Shown: positions 1-10,221 of the stretch, piece by piece | Numbering within the stretch: the first letter of the stretch is position 1 | Layout: each line of letters starts with the position of its first letter | Source: Juglans regia | Lineage: Eukaryota; Streptophyta; Magnoliopsida; Fagales; Juglandaceae | DNA: 64,000 bases | Reading direction: 5' to 3' | Assembly (NCBI RefSeq): GCF_001411555.2 | Contig: NC_049903.1 | Coordinates: 33,600,145-33,664,144, forward strand | Position numbers and translations under genes: made by a program | Notes under the pieces: model-generated | Database searches by the model: none | What the model was told of the DNA's origin: nothing | Seen by the model: only the letters and a program-made list of their open reading frames with translations

Positions 1-2
1 AT

Positions 3-470
3 CCATTTCTGTTCAAGGAATTGCTTAAATATTTCTCCCTTGAGCAGTTTGTGGTTTTTGGAAGAATTGATCATATCAAGGCAGAACTGGTTGTTCCTGA
101 TAATGACTCTGAAAATCATCTTCCTTTTGTTCCACGCCTACCTGTTGGTATACCGTGTGAGATTACTCTTCATAATATCTGTAGCGAGAATAAGTTGTGG
201 GTGAGAATGACCATGGATGATGAATCAACTCAGTTTGTCTTTTTGGATTTGGACCTCTTTGGAAGCAGTGATGAGGTCAGGAAATTTACATATGTTGTGC
301 CCTTTTACAGAACCCCCTGTGCATTTTCTTTCACATTGAGAATCTGTATAGGTATGGAATGCTCATTTGAAGATGTTCCACCGGTCAAAAGATATGGTGG
401 TCCAGACCGGGAGCTAACATTTCTTTGCCAAGAAAAGGAAGTTCATCTCTCCATGGTTGGTGAACACTGA
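3..470 (+). CDS. SIEL: SIEL / Integrator subunit 4-like protein, C-terminal part (5' partial)
   Basis: The frame is open from the first bases of the window and ends at TGA 468-470, so this is the last coding segment of a gene that begins outside. The visible 155 residues run from PFLFKELLKYFSLEQ through FGRIDHIKAEL, LPVGIPCEITLHNI, FVFLDLDLFG, FYRTPCAFSFTLRICIGMEC to CQEKEVHLSMV. I recognise this as the C-terminal beta-rich region of plant SIEL (SHORT-ROOT INTERACTING EMBRYONIC LETHAL), the ARM/HEAT-repeat protein related to metazoan INTS4. The family is known for interaction with SHORT-ROOT and, by homology, for the nuclear Integrator complex that processes snRNA 3' ends. The HEAT repeats would lie upstream of the window. 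No internal intron is needed in the visible part, and the reading frame shows no damage. Identification is from memory of the family, not a search. Confidence 0.78.
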   Translation, partial: PFLFKELLKYFSLEQFVVFGRIDHIKAELVVPDNDSENHLPFVPRLPVGIPCEITLHNICSENKLWVRMTMDDESTQFVFLDLDLFGSSDEVRKFTYVVPFYRTPCAFSFTLRICIGMECSFEDVPPVKRYGGPDRELTFLCQEKEVHLSMVGEH

Positions 471-2519
471 ATGGTTTGTTTCATTCTACCATGGCAATAA
501 ATAAGAATATACTTATTTATTTTGCATCAGAGATACTCACTATCCAAGGTTCAATATATCAAATGATTGTAGACCCTTGGATTTAACTCATCTGGAAGGG
601 CTGTGGAAAGCGATATCAGGCCAAAGGATCTAGACCAGCTTTGTATGATTATCTTGAATAAGTGTATGCTTGCTAAGTCATGGAGCTAGGTTAGTTGATA
701 TTCAAGCAGAGAAGAATGGATGGAAGCTGGACTTGGAGAAGCTAACTCATTTCTGCTCCTCCTATATTGTACCAAGAATCCTCACCCATTTTGAAATTTG
801 CCTGGAAATGTCACCAAAGTTGGATGCCTAGGAATCCCTTGAATCGAATACAAATATCATTTAATCTTATCGACAGGTATGTTTTCCGTCCTAGAGTTTT
901 AAACCTTATATTTTAGTTTCCTTTTATTCTCAATCTTCACATCTGCGCTTATGTTTGCCAGGTTGTTTCATTCCTGACGGGTAAGTGGTGAGAAGATGAA
1001 GAAGATAAAAGAAGTGCCTCTTCCTCTTACCCCTTAAAGTTTCGTCGAATAGACAAGCTTTGAATGAATCTGTCTCAAATTCTTAAATACCAGTGGTATT
1101 CTGTGATTATATCTTTTCACCTTTCTGCCCAGTATTTTCATCTTCTTTTTTTAATTCCAGATATTTCAATAGTTTTTAGTATTTATGTATACTTGCTTTG
1201 CTAGGTTGGGTTGTTGTGTATCGAAGGCATCTATCTGTGCATTGAGAAATCATCTTCTAACAAGAATCTCTGAATGATTTCAGCCTACTTAGAGTACTGG
1301 TAGTGGACTCAACAAAGTTATATTTTGGTCAAAGTTTAAGTAGATTGCATAAAAATTCACTGTAGTAGACTCAACAAAGTTTTAGTTTTTTTAACTTTGA
1401 TCATTTTCACTGGCCAAATATTATTTTGGCATAAAAAATTTCCTCCCGTGTGCTATTCGTTTCACGTGAGCTCACAACTCTAAAAAATTCTTTTTCATTT
1501 CAAAAGTACGAAGTGCCCAAATCTCAAACTCAACCACATAAGGCAGCCAGTCTCTATCAATCATCATTTCAATGACATGACATCTTGCTGGAATGTTTCA
1601 AGTTCTAGTTTTGTAATATAATGATTAATTGATATCAATTTTTTCTTTTAAAATCTAAAAGATTAGAAAATTAATGTATAGTTTTTTAATAACAAATAAA
1701 TATTTAAATTATAATTAAAATTAAAATAAATGAAAATGTGAAAATCAATATTTTAATAGAATAGTGATAGATTAGAGAATCTGTTATTTGGTATTATTAA
1801 AAAATGACTAGCTAAATTTATAAAGATGAATTCTCTAGTAAAATTCTAGCCAAAATTTGTTGAATCTACTATTAATATGCCCGAAAATTTTCTTAGTTGA
1901 ACGAAGGAAAACAAAAGGGATATCAATGTTTAGTAGACAACAGGTCCAAAAGCTTATTAAACTTTCGGAAAGTATGCCAATGATGCAAGCAAAGTTCAAA
2001 CACAACACGCCCTTTCTACTCTTCTCTCTGCATGCATATCCACATGGGCGGCCTCTTAGTTGAATCAAATGTGAGTTGATGCTTATATGTTTATATATCT
2101 CAGTGGTTATTTTGATATATTCTCCATTTTCAATGTCCTTTCTCCTAAACCTGCTACGAGTCATGGCAGCACTGCCCGTTGATGCTCACAACCACTGAAC
2201 ACGAAGCCACCACATATACTGCCATTCTTCTAAACTATTTGCACAAAACACATGAAACACAAGAAACACATTTATCAATTTTTGACATCATAAGGACGAC
2301 GATCCTCCGTAAGAACAAAATGGGATCTGTACCATAGAAAACCCAAAGATTTGATGGGACCTCAAAAAAAAAAAAGGGCAAAAACTTATAACATTTTTGT
2401 CGTATGTACAGTTCCATCCCATTACCTTGCAAAACAATGGCGGAGATGAATGCCCTATTTCAAAGGCCAGCCTCTTCTTCTTCTTCTTCTTCTTCTTCTG
2501 TGCATTTAAACAAGATCGA
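471..2519. other. SIEL 3' UTR and convergent intergenic spacer with a MITE-like repeat
   Basis: The first several hundred bases are probably the 3' UTR of the SIEL-like gene. They may contain a spliced segment (GTATGT at about 876, AG at about 962), but this is weak. At roughly 1299-1876 there is a degenerate MITE-like repeat: 'tagtggactcaacaaagtt' near 1303, a near copy near 1364, and an inverted counterpart 'ttgttgaatctactat' near 1858. Bases 2472-2499 are a (TTC)9-type microsatellite that falls in the 3' UTR of the kelch gene on the minus strand. I see no other gene. Confidence 0.5.
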
Positions 2520-5500
2520 TTACGAGTAACCTCCAGCCGTATCAGGACTGAACACAATGGCTGACGTGAAGCACCTTTTCCCAACGGCCCTTGTGTGGGT
2601 TTCTTGCCAACCCTGACCATCCTTGTAGGTTTCAACCTGTATTATATTGCAAGAAAAATAAGCAGTTAAAAAATGAAGTGCCAAAAAAAGAATCATGCAT
2701 GAGAGAAACTATAGCAAAATGTAACTCACTGTGTCAACAATGTTTCCGCAACCTTTAATCCCTCCAATTACGTAGATAGAATCCTTGATAACACCAGCAG
2801 CAGAATATCCTCTAGGGTTTTTCATTGGTTCGCCACACATCCACCAACCGTGACGTGGATCGAAAATTTCAATGCTTGGAACCATTGTAGTTCCATCATA
2901 TCCACCCAGAGCGTATCTGTTGAAAAGTAAACGTCATAATGAAGACATAAACATCAATATGCAAGGTCATTGATCGAGTAAGAATGAAAAACCTTACAAT
3001 TTCTCATTGAAAACAACCAGGGAATGGGAGCTTCTCTTTGTATTCATACTTGCAATTCTTGTCCAAGAATGTTCTCTGGGGTCAAATCTCTCAGCAGACC
3101 TGATGCAGTAAAAAATTCCAGTCAACTCTAGATACAGAAATTACATATAACACAAAAAAGGAAAATGCGGTTATTTTATCTAGTTTTCCTTCTTTTTGAT
3201 GAGTAAAGTCTTCTTAAACTATTAAGGACATTATTTGTATATAAATGTGCATAGATAGTAGACACCCCAACCATTCTTCTTCATCTTTTTTAATTTTTGT
3301 ACAAACTGCTTGAGTGTGTGTCCACATGTCCTCGAGTGTTTTGCAAGGCTAATAACATGTAGACACGTTCTTATAAATGCATCTTAGTTCATGCACATGC
3401 ACATACGAACATATAGATACATCTACCAAAGTTTAGGGAGAAATCTAGAATAAAGAAGCGATATCTTACTCTAAGTAATTTTTCCCATCAAATCCACCAG
3501 TAGCATAAAGCACACCACTCAGTTCCACTGCAGCAAGAGCAAACCGCTGGAAAAATAAAAGAAACAACCAAGGACCAATTTCGGATCAATTTGCACAAAC
3601 ATAAAGCTTTGAGAAAAAGTGTAATTCAAGGGCACAAAACGCCTAAAATCATGCATGAGGCTTGAGTTAAACAACAAAAGTAATTTGTGACTTAAAAACA
3701 AGTGAGCTAAGCAGCACTTGTTACCCTTTGTAGCATTGAGCGTGTTGAGATCCATCTTCCAATTTCTAAATCAAGCATCTCAACATCTGAAAAGCTTTTG
3801 GTGCCATTCCCCCCACCAATGGCAAATATTTTGTTATCTATAGTAGCTCCAGCTAAGCTACCCTTTTCCTGATTCAGTGGAGTGTGCAAGGTCCATTGAT
3901 CATTAGCTGGGCTGTATGACTCCACTTCACAGGAGAAGATAGAAATGTTAGCAAAACTTGAATGCCAGTAGGAAGCATTTCTTAGTCAGTAGGAGTACAT
4001 ACCTGTGTCATACCACACATTTCCATTTCCTCCTCCAAATACGTAAAGCTCACCCTTCAGCTGTGCAGCTGAGGAGAATGATCTGACAGAGTTCATCGGC
4101 CTAAGAGATTTTATCACATCCTGAGAAGGATCATATAAATTCACTGCTGACAACCATGATTCACCATCATATCCTCCTATTAGAAATATTGACTCATTAG
4201 GATCGAGATGGACCTCATTAAGTCCATCAATAATCATCTCATTAACAAATGCCACAGAAGGATTGGACAAAGGTTCCAAAATCGCACAATGATCTTTCAA
4301 ACGCTGAATTTCCATTTCTGCCACCACCTGAACAAACATGGTAAATGACGTTCATCCAAACATGAAAGAAGCAAAATATAAAAATGGCATACACGTCATC
4401 TATATGAGTGTTGCAAGGAAAAGAAAACATAGCATAAAGTCAAAGTCGTAGACAAATGGATTATAATTCTACTTTAAAATGAAAAGGTGTAGACACAGAC
4501 ATATGAACTACAAATTCCAATAAGTAGACTCAACTCGTGTTAAGAGGGCAAAACGTACATGTCAACTGCTAAATTAAAGCTTTCTAAACGAAAATAACTA
4601 GTTTTTCCCTAAGTTCTCTACAAAGCTTCTTCAATGTTCGAGGGCCAAAAAATTTCATTTAATTGCCAAATCAACCCTACAATTAGGGGTGTAAATGAAT
4701 CAATTTGGAGTGAGTGGTTGGTGGTCAAGCTCTATTCGTTTAATTTTTTTTATTTGAACACGAGTCGAGTCAAGCTTATTACTGAGTTACATTTTATGTA
4801 CATGAATGGTTCATTTTTGTTAGAGATCAAGTTTTTTCAAGAGCTATTTAATTTTGACAGAATAAATCTGGGTTATATATCTTATCATTTTATCTATTAA
4901 TGCTGACAAACCAAATCTGGGTTTTTGTAATATTATCGTAGTACAACTAAAAATAATAAATACAAAGTTATAGTAGTTTAAACAAGTCTACTTGAGTTTA
5001 TAAGAGTAATAGATTATAATTCTATGTAAATGAACAGCTCATTCAATAAACAAGCTAAGTCAGATTCGAGTTTGGTCAAGCCAATTTAAGCGGCTTGTCA
5101 AATATTATTATTTATTTATAACCCTACGGGTTATAAATAATGCATTAATTGACTGTGGACCTGAGGGTTATAATTGTTTTTTTACTTATAATAACCACAA
5201 TCAATTTCTGCCATTATTTTCCACACTATGGCTGGAAATCATCTGTACATAGCTTTTTTTTACTCAACCTTACAAGGGCACCTTTAAATTCAAAAAATTG
5301 CCTAATAACTGAAGTTTAATGGGGTATCTAGAACAGATATAGAAAATGGAAAATCATAACACTAGAAAAACATGCGAGGTGGTACCAGCTTCTGCTCCAA
5401 AACGCCAAACTTCTGAGTTTGTCCTGCATTCAAAGCCTTTAGCTCTTGCACCTCTCGAATTAACTACATGAACACCTAAGAATATATCAGAAACGTTGTA

Positions 5501-6978
5501 TACAAAACCAGACTCAACAACAAAAGAGATGCCATGATCAGAATTTATAAATGTAGACAACTGACATCCTCGAGTACCTGGGTTATGGTGGACCAACACT
5601 CAGATGATGAATGAGGATTCCCTCCTTTCTTCTCTTCTACACAAGATGATGGATGGGGGTTCTCTTCATTTTTCTTATGCACACCAAATGACAAGTGAGG
5701 ATTATCCTCTTTATTCTCTTCTACACCTGTTGGCTTCCCTTGAAAGCCTTTGTCTTCCAATTGAATACCATTCATGAAGGCAACATCTTCCATATAACCT
5801 GACACAGGCAAGTCTTGATGTTCATGGCAAAGATCCAATTCTTTCAGTTTAGTCAATATAACTTTGATCTCATCTAGTTCGGCTAACTCTGCATCTAATT
5901 GAGCTTCCAATATCTGGCTGTCTACGTCAAATGAAGAAGCAACATCTGTAGAATCCGACTTCTGACTTGAGGGATTAGAATGTTTGATTTCCAAAGCAAG
6001 TGGATTCAACTCTTCACCTTCCTCTCCTGCATTGCTCCGGGGAAGAGGTCGAAAAACAGTTCTCCACTTTGCAGAATTATGCGGCAAACAAGAACTTGGA
6101 GCATCCGCTAGAGATGCAAATAAGGACATGAGCCTATTTGTTTGAGCACAGTCTAGCTCAAACCAGAAATGGGTATGAGAGTAGTAGTTGTCAATAATTA
6201 TTGGTTTAAACTGATTTTCAAGCAGCGGTTGGTAATGCATGCGGATACGTATCTGAACCTTTATGAATAATGCAGTGCTATATCAGAGCCAGATCGATAT
6301 CGTTGATAAACCCAGCGTGTAACTTGAAACAATTAGACCACATAAAATAGTTTCATAGGATACCTGTGCAGGATATTTTGTTCTCTCTGAACCCTCAGTG
6401 GTCCAGCCATGAGGGTTAATATTCATTTGGCCAGAGCTAGCAGCCTCAAATATTCCATGAAGTTTTCTGTCACTGTAGTTGAATAGGAACAGTGGCAAGC
6501 CCGGATCAATATTCTTGACATATGAAAAGTGCAGCATTGGTAAGCCTGCCAAATTTGAAGAACCTATTTCCTGAGTTAATGGAGCCAAAACATATATATT
6601 GACAAAGAAGCAATAATCACGAGGTCGCAAATTATTATGATTTATAGCTTGTAATTTGTAGAAAATTTGAGCCTCACTTGTTCTACCGAACATGATGCAA
6701 TGGCGCTTAGAGAAGGGAAGAATAGATGTTACCATTGTACTGCAATTAATAAATGAACATAAAAGACAAATAAATATGTATCACGCTAGATATGCAAAGA
6801 AGGCAGGTGACTGACCAAAGAGTTGCTTAGAGAGACATTCCTTTATGGTATTGTTCTTGCAACCAAATATGACCCCGCCAAGGTGACTCTTCCCCAAATT
6901 TCTTCTGGCTGAAGAACCAGTCACCAAATTTGGTGATGAAGGTACACTTTTGTTAACAATAGCCGCCTGAGTTTCCAT
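2520..6978 (-). CDS. DCD-domain and kelch-repeat protein (complete, 10 coding exons, 703 aa)
   Basis: Exons on the minus strand, in order: 6978-6816, 6545-6364, 6258-5578, 5463-5386, 4327-4003, 3924-3725, 3546-3470, 3099-2998, 2916-2730, 2636-2520. All introns are GT..AG, the phases close, and the sum is 2112 nt. The ATG lies one base after an AG acceptor, implying a leader intron. Residues about 33-165 are a DCD (Development and Cell Death) domain (LGGVIFGC, LFGLP, HFSYVKNIDPGLPLFLFNY, KLHGIFEA, NPHGW). Residues about 170-340 are acidic low complexity, with three imperfect repeats around NPHLSFGV/NPHPSSCV/NPHSSSEC. Residues about 343-385 look coiled-coil. Six kelch blades follow: IFLIGGYDG, LYVFGGGNG, IFAIGGGNG, LYATGGFDG, LYALGGYDG, IYVIGGIKG. 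The architecture matches the Arabidopsis AT5G01660 type. DCD proteins are linked to stress and programmed cell death; the molecular role of this DCD-kelch type is not established. Confidence 0.92.
4685..5110 (+). repeat. Degenerate 'aggggtgtaa' repeat in intron 4 of the kelch gene
   Basis: It begins 'aggggtgtaaatg', the same terminus as the better preserved element at 9629-10211. The internal sequence ('gagtcgagtcaagctt', 'cagattcgagtttggtcaagcc') is the kind commonly seen in this repeat class. No matching inverted right end is visible, so it is truncated or decayed. The right limit is approximate. Confidence 0.4.
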
Positions 6979-7035
6979 CCTGAAATCCCAAGAGGCCAAA
7001 CAATATAAGAAACCCAGATTATAAATGAAGACTTT

Positions 7036-7326
7036 AGGCCTCATTTGGATGTTGAGTGATGTTGAGATGAGTTGAGATGGTGAAATGAGTGTTGTGGGGC
7101 CCACCTAAGATGAATTTAGATTTATTTATGGGAAGTTGAAAAAAGTTGTAGGTCCCACGTGTAAAGAGGTGTTAAGTTGAAAAAAGTTGTGGGTCCTATG
7201 TGTAAAAAAGTTTTGAGTTGAGTGATGTTTAGTGATTTGAGAGTTAGGTGTTTGGATGTTAAACTCGGTTTAAAATTAGACTGAACTGAATTAATATCAA
7301 TACGTTCCAACATCCAAATGGGACCT
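7036..7326 (+). repeat. MITE (GATGAGATG family) in the leader intron of the DCD-kelch gene
   Basis: Terminal inverted repeats: left 'ggcctcatttggatgttg' at about 7037, right 'caacatccaaatgggacc' ending near 7324. The interior holds a partial internal duplication ('gttgaaaaaagttgt..ggtcc' near 7135 and 7175). It belongs to the family that recurs throughout the window. Confidence 0.7.
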
Positions 7327-7561
7327 TAATATTGACACAAGAACCATATTTGTGTTACACTACAAGCTACCACCCATGAATACAAAAGGTGAGAAGAATT
7401 ACGGATATATTGATCAACCATGAAGGATTATGAAACAAATTCGAGATTAACCATGGCCAGACTATTATGAAAAAACAAGATATTGCACTACGCATGGTTA
7501 ATTGATGATGACAAGATTACTGATCAAAGGGCTAGAGGGTAGAGAAATGAAACTCAGATGA

Positions 7562-7657
7562 TCTTTTCTTTTATAAGCAATAAAACTTCATTATAAAAAG
7601 CAAAAGGCGCGGTCCAAGTACAAAGGATGTATAAAGGATGTATACTAGATTGACACA
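7562..7657 (-). mobile_element. Very short 5'-truncated LINE/SINE tail with TSD
   Basis: Flanks carry near-identical direct repeats, atgaaactcagatga at 7547-7561 and atgaaactcaatga at 7658-7671, the signature of target-primed reverse transcription. On the minus strand the roughly 96-bp insert ends in an A-rich tail after 'cattataaaaagc' type sequence. This is the sort of 3' end I associate with plant LINE tails. It lies in the leader intron of the DCD-kelch gene. Confidence 0.55.
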
Positions 7658-8338
7658 ATGAAACTCAATGACCGCGTTACTAACAACAACCCAGGTTTTC
7701 GTGTTAACTTGTACAAATCGATTAGGGCTTTGAAGGGATTAAGCTTGAAGCACAAGCCTGACACACATAGCATCCAACTAACGCAGTTCATGAAGATTCA
7801 ATTAGAAATGGCTCGGAACGTCATAAAGGTTAATCATTTCTTGACTAATACCACAAGAAGCAACATCTCCAATAATAAAGGAAAAAACAATAGTATGAAT
7901 GACGAATCTCATTGTTGCTTTCAAAATATCAGCCAACGCCAACGGAATATACAAATTAAGAAAAAATCATCATATCAAGAATTAGCAAAATATTAAATAT
8001 AATCGCACACGTCACGTGCATAAGAACTGCCAAATGCGAAACAGCAAAATAGCGTTTAGTACAGAGTGGATAAACACCCAGTACCAAACAGAAGACGGAC
8101 ATTAAAAGAAAGAAAAAAAAAAATACAATGAAAGAATAAGATAAAGAGAAAGAAAGTAAACAAGAAAACCTCAAAAACCAAGAAGGCCAAGACTCTAAAA
8201 AGCATAAAATTCCGCCACTAAAAAAGGCCAAAATAAAAAGTAGTTCTTACTTCTAATCAAACCAATCCATTCGGTAAACTTCTTGCATTGTTTCCTTTAA
8301 TAACCGAACTAAATATTAGAGAGAGACCGGAGACATAC

Positions 8339-8408
8339 TCTGAGTTGCAGCAAACCTATTGGGAACCAAGATGGCAAAGAGGTACGAGAACGAGAGCCGA
8401 GGTTTATA
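8339..8408 (-). promoter_or_regulatory. Putative TATA box and short non-coding first exon of the DCD-kelch gene
   Basis: On the minus strand a TATAAA reads at 8408-8403. About 60 bases downstream, CTCAGA|GTATGT gives a strong donor whose exon would end at 8339. The matching acceptor (TTTCAG) is at 6980-6982, one base before the start codon. This predicts a leader exon of a few tens of bases and a leader intron of about 1.36 kb (8338-6980). It rests on motifs only; transcript data would decide. Confidence 0.4.
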
Positions 8409-8501
8409 TTCACCGCCACACCGCCGCATCCCACACCTGATTTTTTTTATTTTTTAAGTGAATAATAACTTTAAAGTTGAAACGAAGTCAATAAAGATAT
8501 A

Positions 8502-8651
8502 TACAAGTTTTAAATAGATAAATTTTATATAAACTTTTTATAAAATAATAGATCTTATTAATAAAAAATAATTTTTTTATATTTTTTTAAGGTGGGATTC
8601 ATTTTTTTACAAATGCTTGTATAAGATTTATCTATTTAGAGTTTGTACAAA
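8502..8651. repeat. MITE, 'tacaagt..taaatagata' family
   Basis: Left end 'tacaagttttaaatagata' and right end 'tatttagagtttgtaca' are inverted relative to each other. The centre has 'aaactttttataaaataatag' and 'aaggtgggattcatttttttac'. A clearly related copy lies at 54860-55007. Confidence 0.6.
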
Positions 8652-8674
8652 TCATTTCTTAATGATAATTGACT

Positions 8675-8863
8675 AAGGTTGCGTTTGGATATTGAATTGA
8701 ATTGAGTTAAGTTGAGATGATAAAATATTATTAGAATATTATTTTTTAATATTATTATTATTTTAAAATTTGAAAAAGTTGAATTGTTTATTATATTTTG
8801 TATTGAAATTTAAAAAATTATAATGATGAATTGAGATGTGTTCAAAAACCAAATGAAGCCTAA
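8675..8863. repeat. MITE (GATGAGATG family)
   Basis: Starts 'aaggttgcgtttggatattg' and ends 'ccaaatgaagcct'. The interior carries the family signature 'ataaaatattattagaatatt' and 'gaaaaagttgaattgtttatta', shared with the copies at 12728, 16990 and 17823. Confidence 0.65.
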
Positions 8864-9098
8864 ATGAATTTGCTCTTACAGTTCGGATATTTTATTTTAT
8901 TTCTTATAATAATTAGGAAAGTAATTATTAGTGAAGTTATATAATTTTTTTTAATAGTTAAGAATGTTTTAAAATGTTTGAAATAAAATTTAAAAAAAAA
9001 AGTGAAATTATCCTAATAATAACTTTGAGCGGACAAATTCATGAGACTGGTAGGGTATCCATATATATATATATATATCTAACACTTATTTAATAATG

Positions 9099-9262
9099 AG
9101 TAATGTTATTCATCATCTCAACTTCTATCATCCTCTCATTATTTTATGATGTGTCATTAGATTATTTGAGATGATTTATTATATTTTATTTATAAATCTA
9201 TCATCTAATGCCAAAATAATAGAAGGATAATGAAAGTTAAGATGATGAATAGATTTTTTCTT
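9099..9262. repeat. MITE with 'attcatcatctcaact' inverted ends
   Basis: Left arm 'ttattcatcatctcaactt' near 9103 pairs with right arm 'aagttaagatgatgaatag' near 9234-9252. Inner stems 'atcctctcattattttatg' and 'ataatagaaggataatg' also pair. A weaker relative is visible at about 10430-10545. A (TA)8 run lies just upstream (about 9060-9077). Confidence 0.55.
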
Positions 9263-9628
9263 TAATAATTACTCACCATCACATGATTGAGAAAATCTAT
9301 TCAACATACCGAATTCATCATGATGTACAAACTTTTTATATCGGTTATGCTAAAAGATTATTGATATTTTGGCTTTTTCTTAAATTAAAATAGATTATAT
9401 TTTAAAAATATGAATCAACACACGACTCATATGCAACAAAACTATACAACAAAACCGTACATGATTTATTGAGAGTAGTGACTAGTGCATCAAACGGGGG
9501 TTATGAATGAACCATGCACGAATGGTACATGTATGAACCGGATCCGAGAATACATAAAAATAGTCCTTTTTCGCCCTATGTTTATTCTCTTGTGGCTTAT
9601 TTGGTCCGTGTGCCAAGTAGTTTTGAAT

Positions 9629-10211
9629 AGGGGTGTAATCATATCGATTTGATTTGATTTTAAATAAAATTTAGGATTGAATTGGTATGCATCGATTCTG
9701 CACTGGTTGCCCATTTAAATCAGTACTTTTAATTTTACCGATTTCGATCTGGTTCGGTCCGATTTTAATATACTAGATACTATATTATATAATATATATA
9801 ATAGTATATTATAGTGATAATATATTATAGTATATTATAATATATATTATAATTATATTATAGACTATAGTAATATATTATAATATATAGTGATATAATA
9901 TTAGTATAACTATTAATACAATAGACTATAGTGATATAAGATTTTAAAATTTAAAATCATATTAATTAGTAATTTATCATATAATACAAAACTATTATAT
10001 ATAATTATATATTAGATATAAAAATTTTATACAATATAAAAAATTATAATATATATATGAACCGGTTTGATTTGGTCCGATTTGGTTTTAGAAAAAGAAA
10101 AATCGGAACCAGACCGAACCAAACTCGGTACCAGACCAAATCCACCGGTTCGGTTCGGTCCGGTCCGGCCCAGTTTACTGATTCACCTGTTTTTTTTTTT
10201 TTTACACTTCT
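9629..10211. mobile_element. Non-autonomous DNA element with 'aggggtgtaa' ends and intact TSD
   Basis: Left end aggggtgtaa at 9629, right end ttacacttct ending at 10211. Both are flanked by the direct repeat agttttgaat (9619-9628 and 10212-10221). The subterminal parts are rich in 'cggttcggtccg' motifs and the middle is almost pure AT. A 9-11 bp duplication would fit Mutator-like elements, but no transposase is present. The 60-codon open frame at its right end (10057-10239) is not a convincing gene. Confidence 0.65.
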
Positions 10212-10221
10212 AGTTTTGAAT

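Noticed and set aside
7658..7996. 112-codon open frame in the kelch gene leader intron
   Set aside because: It lies antisense in an intron, starts within the TSD of a small retroposon and has no recognisable domain.
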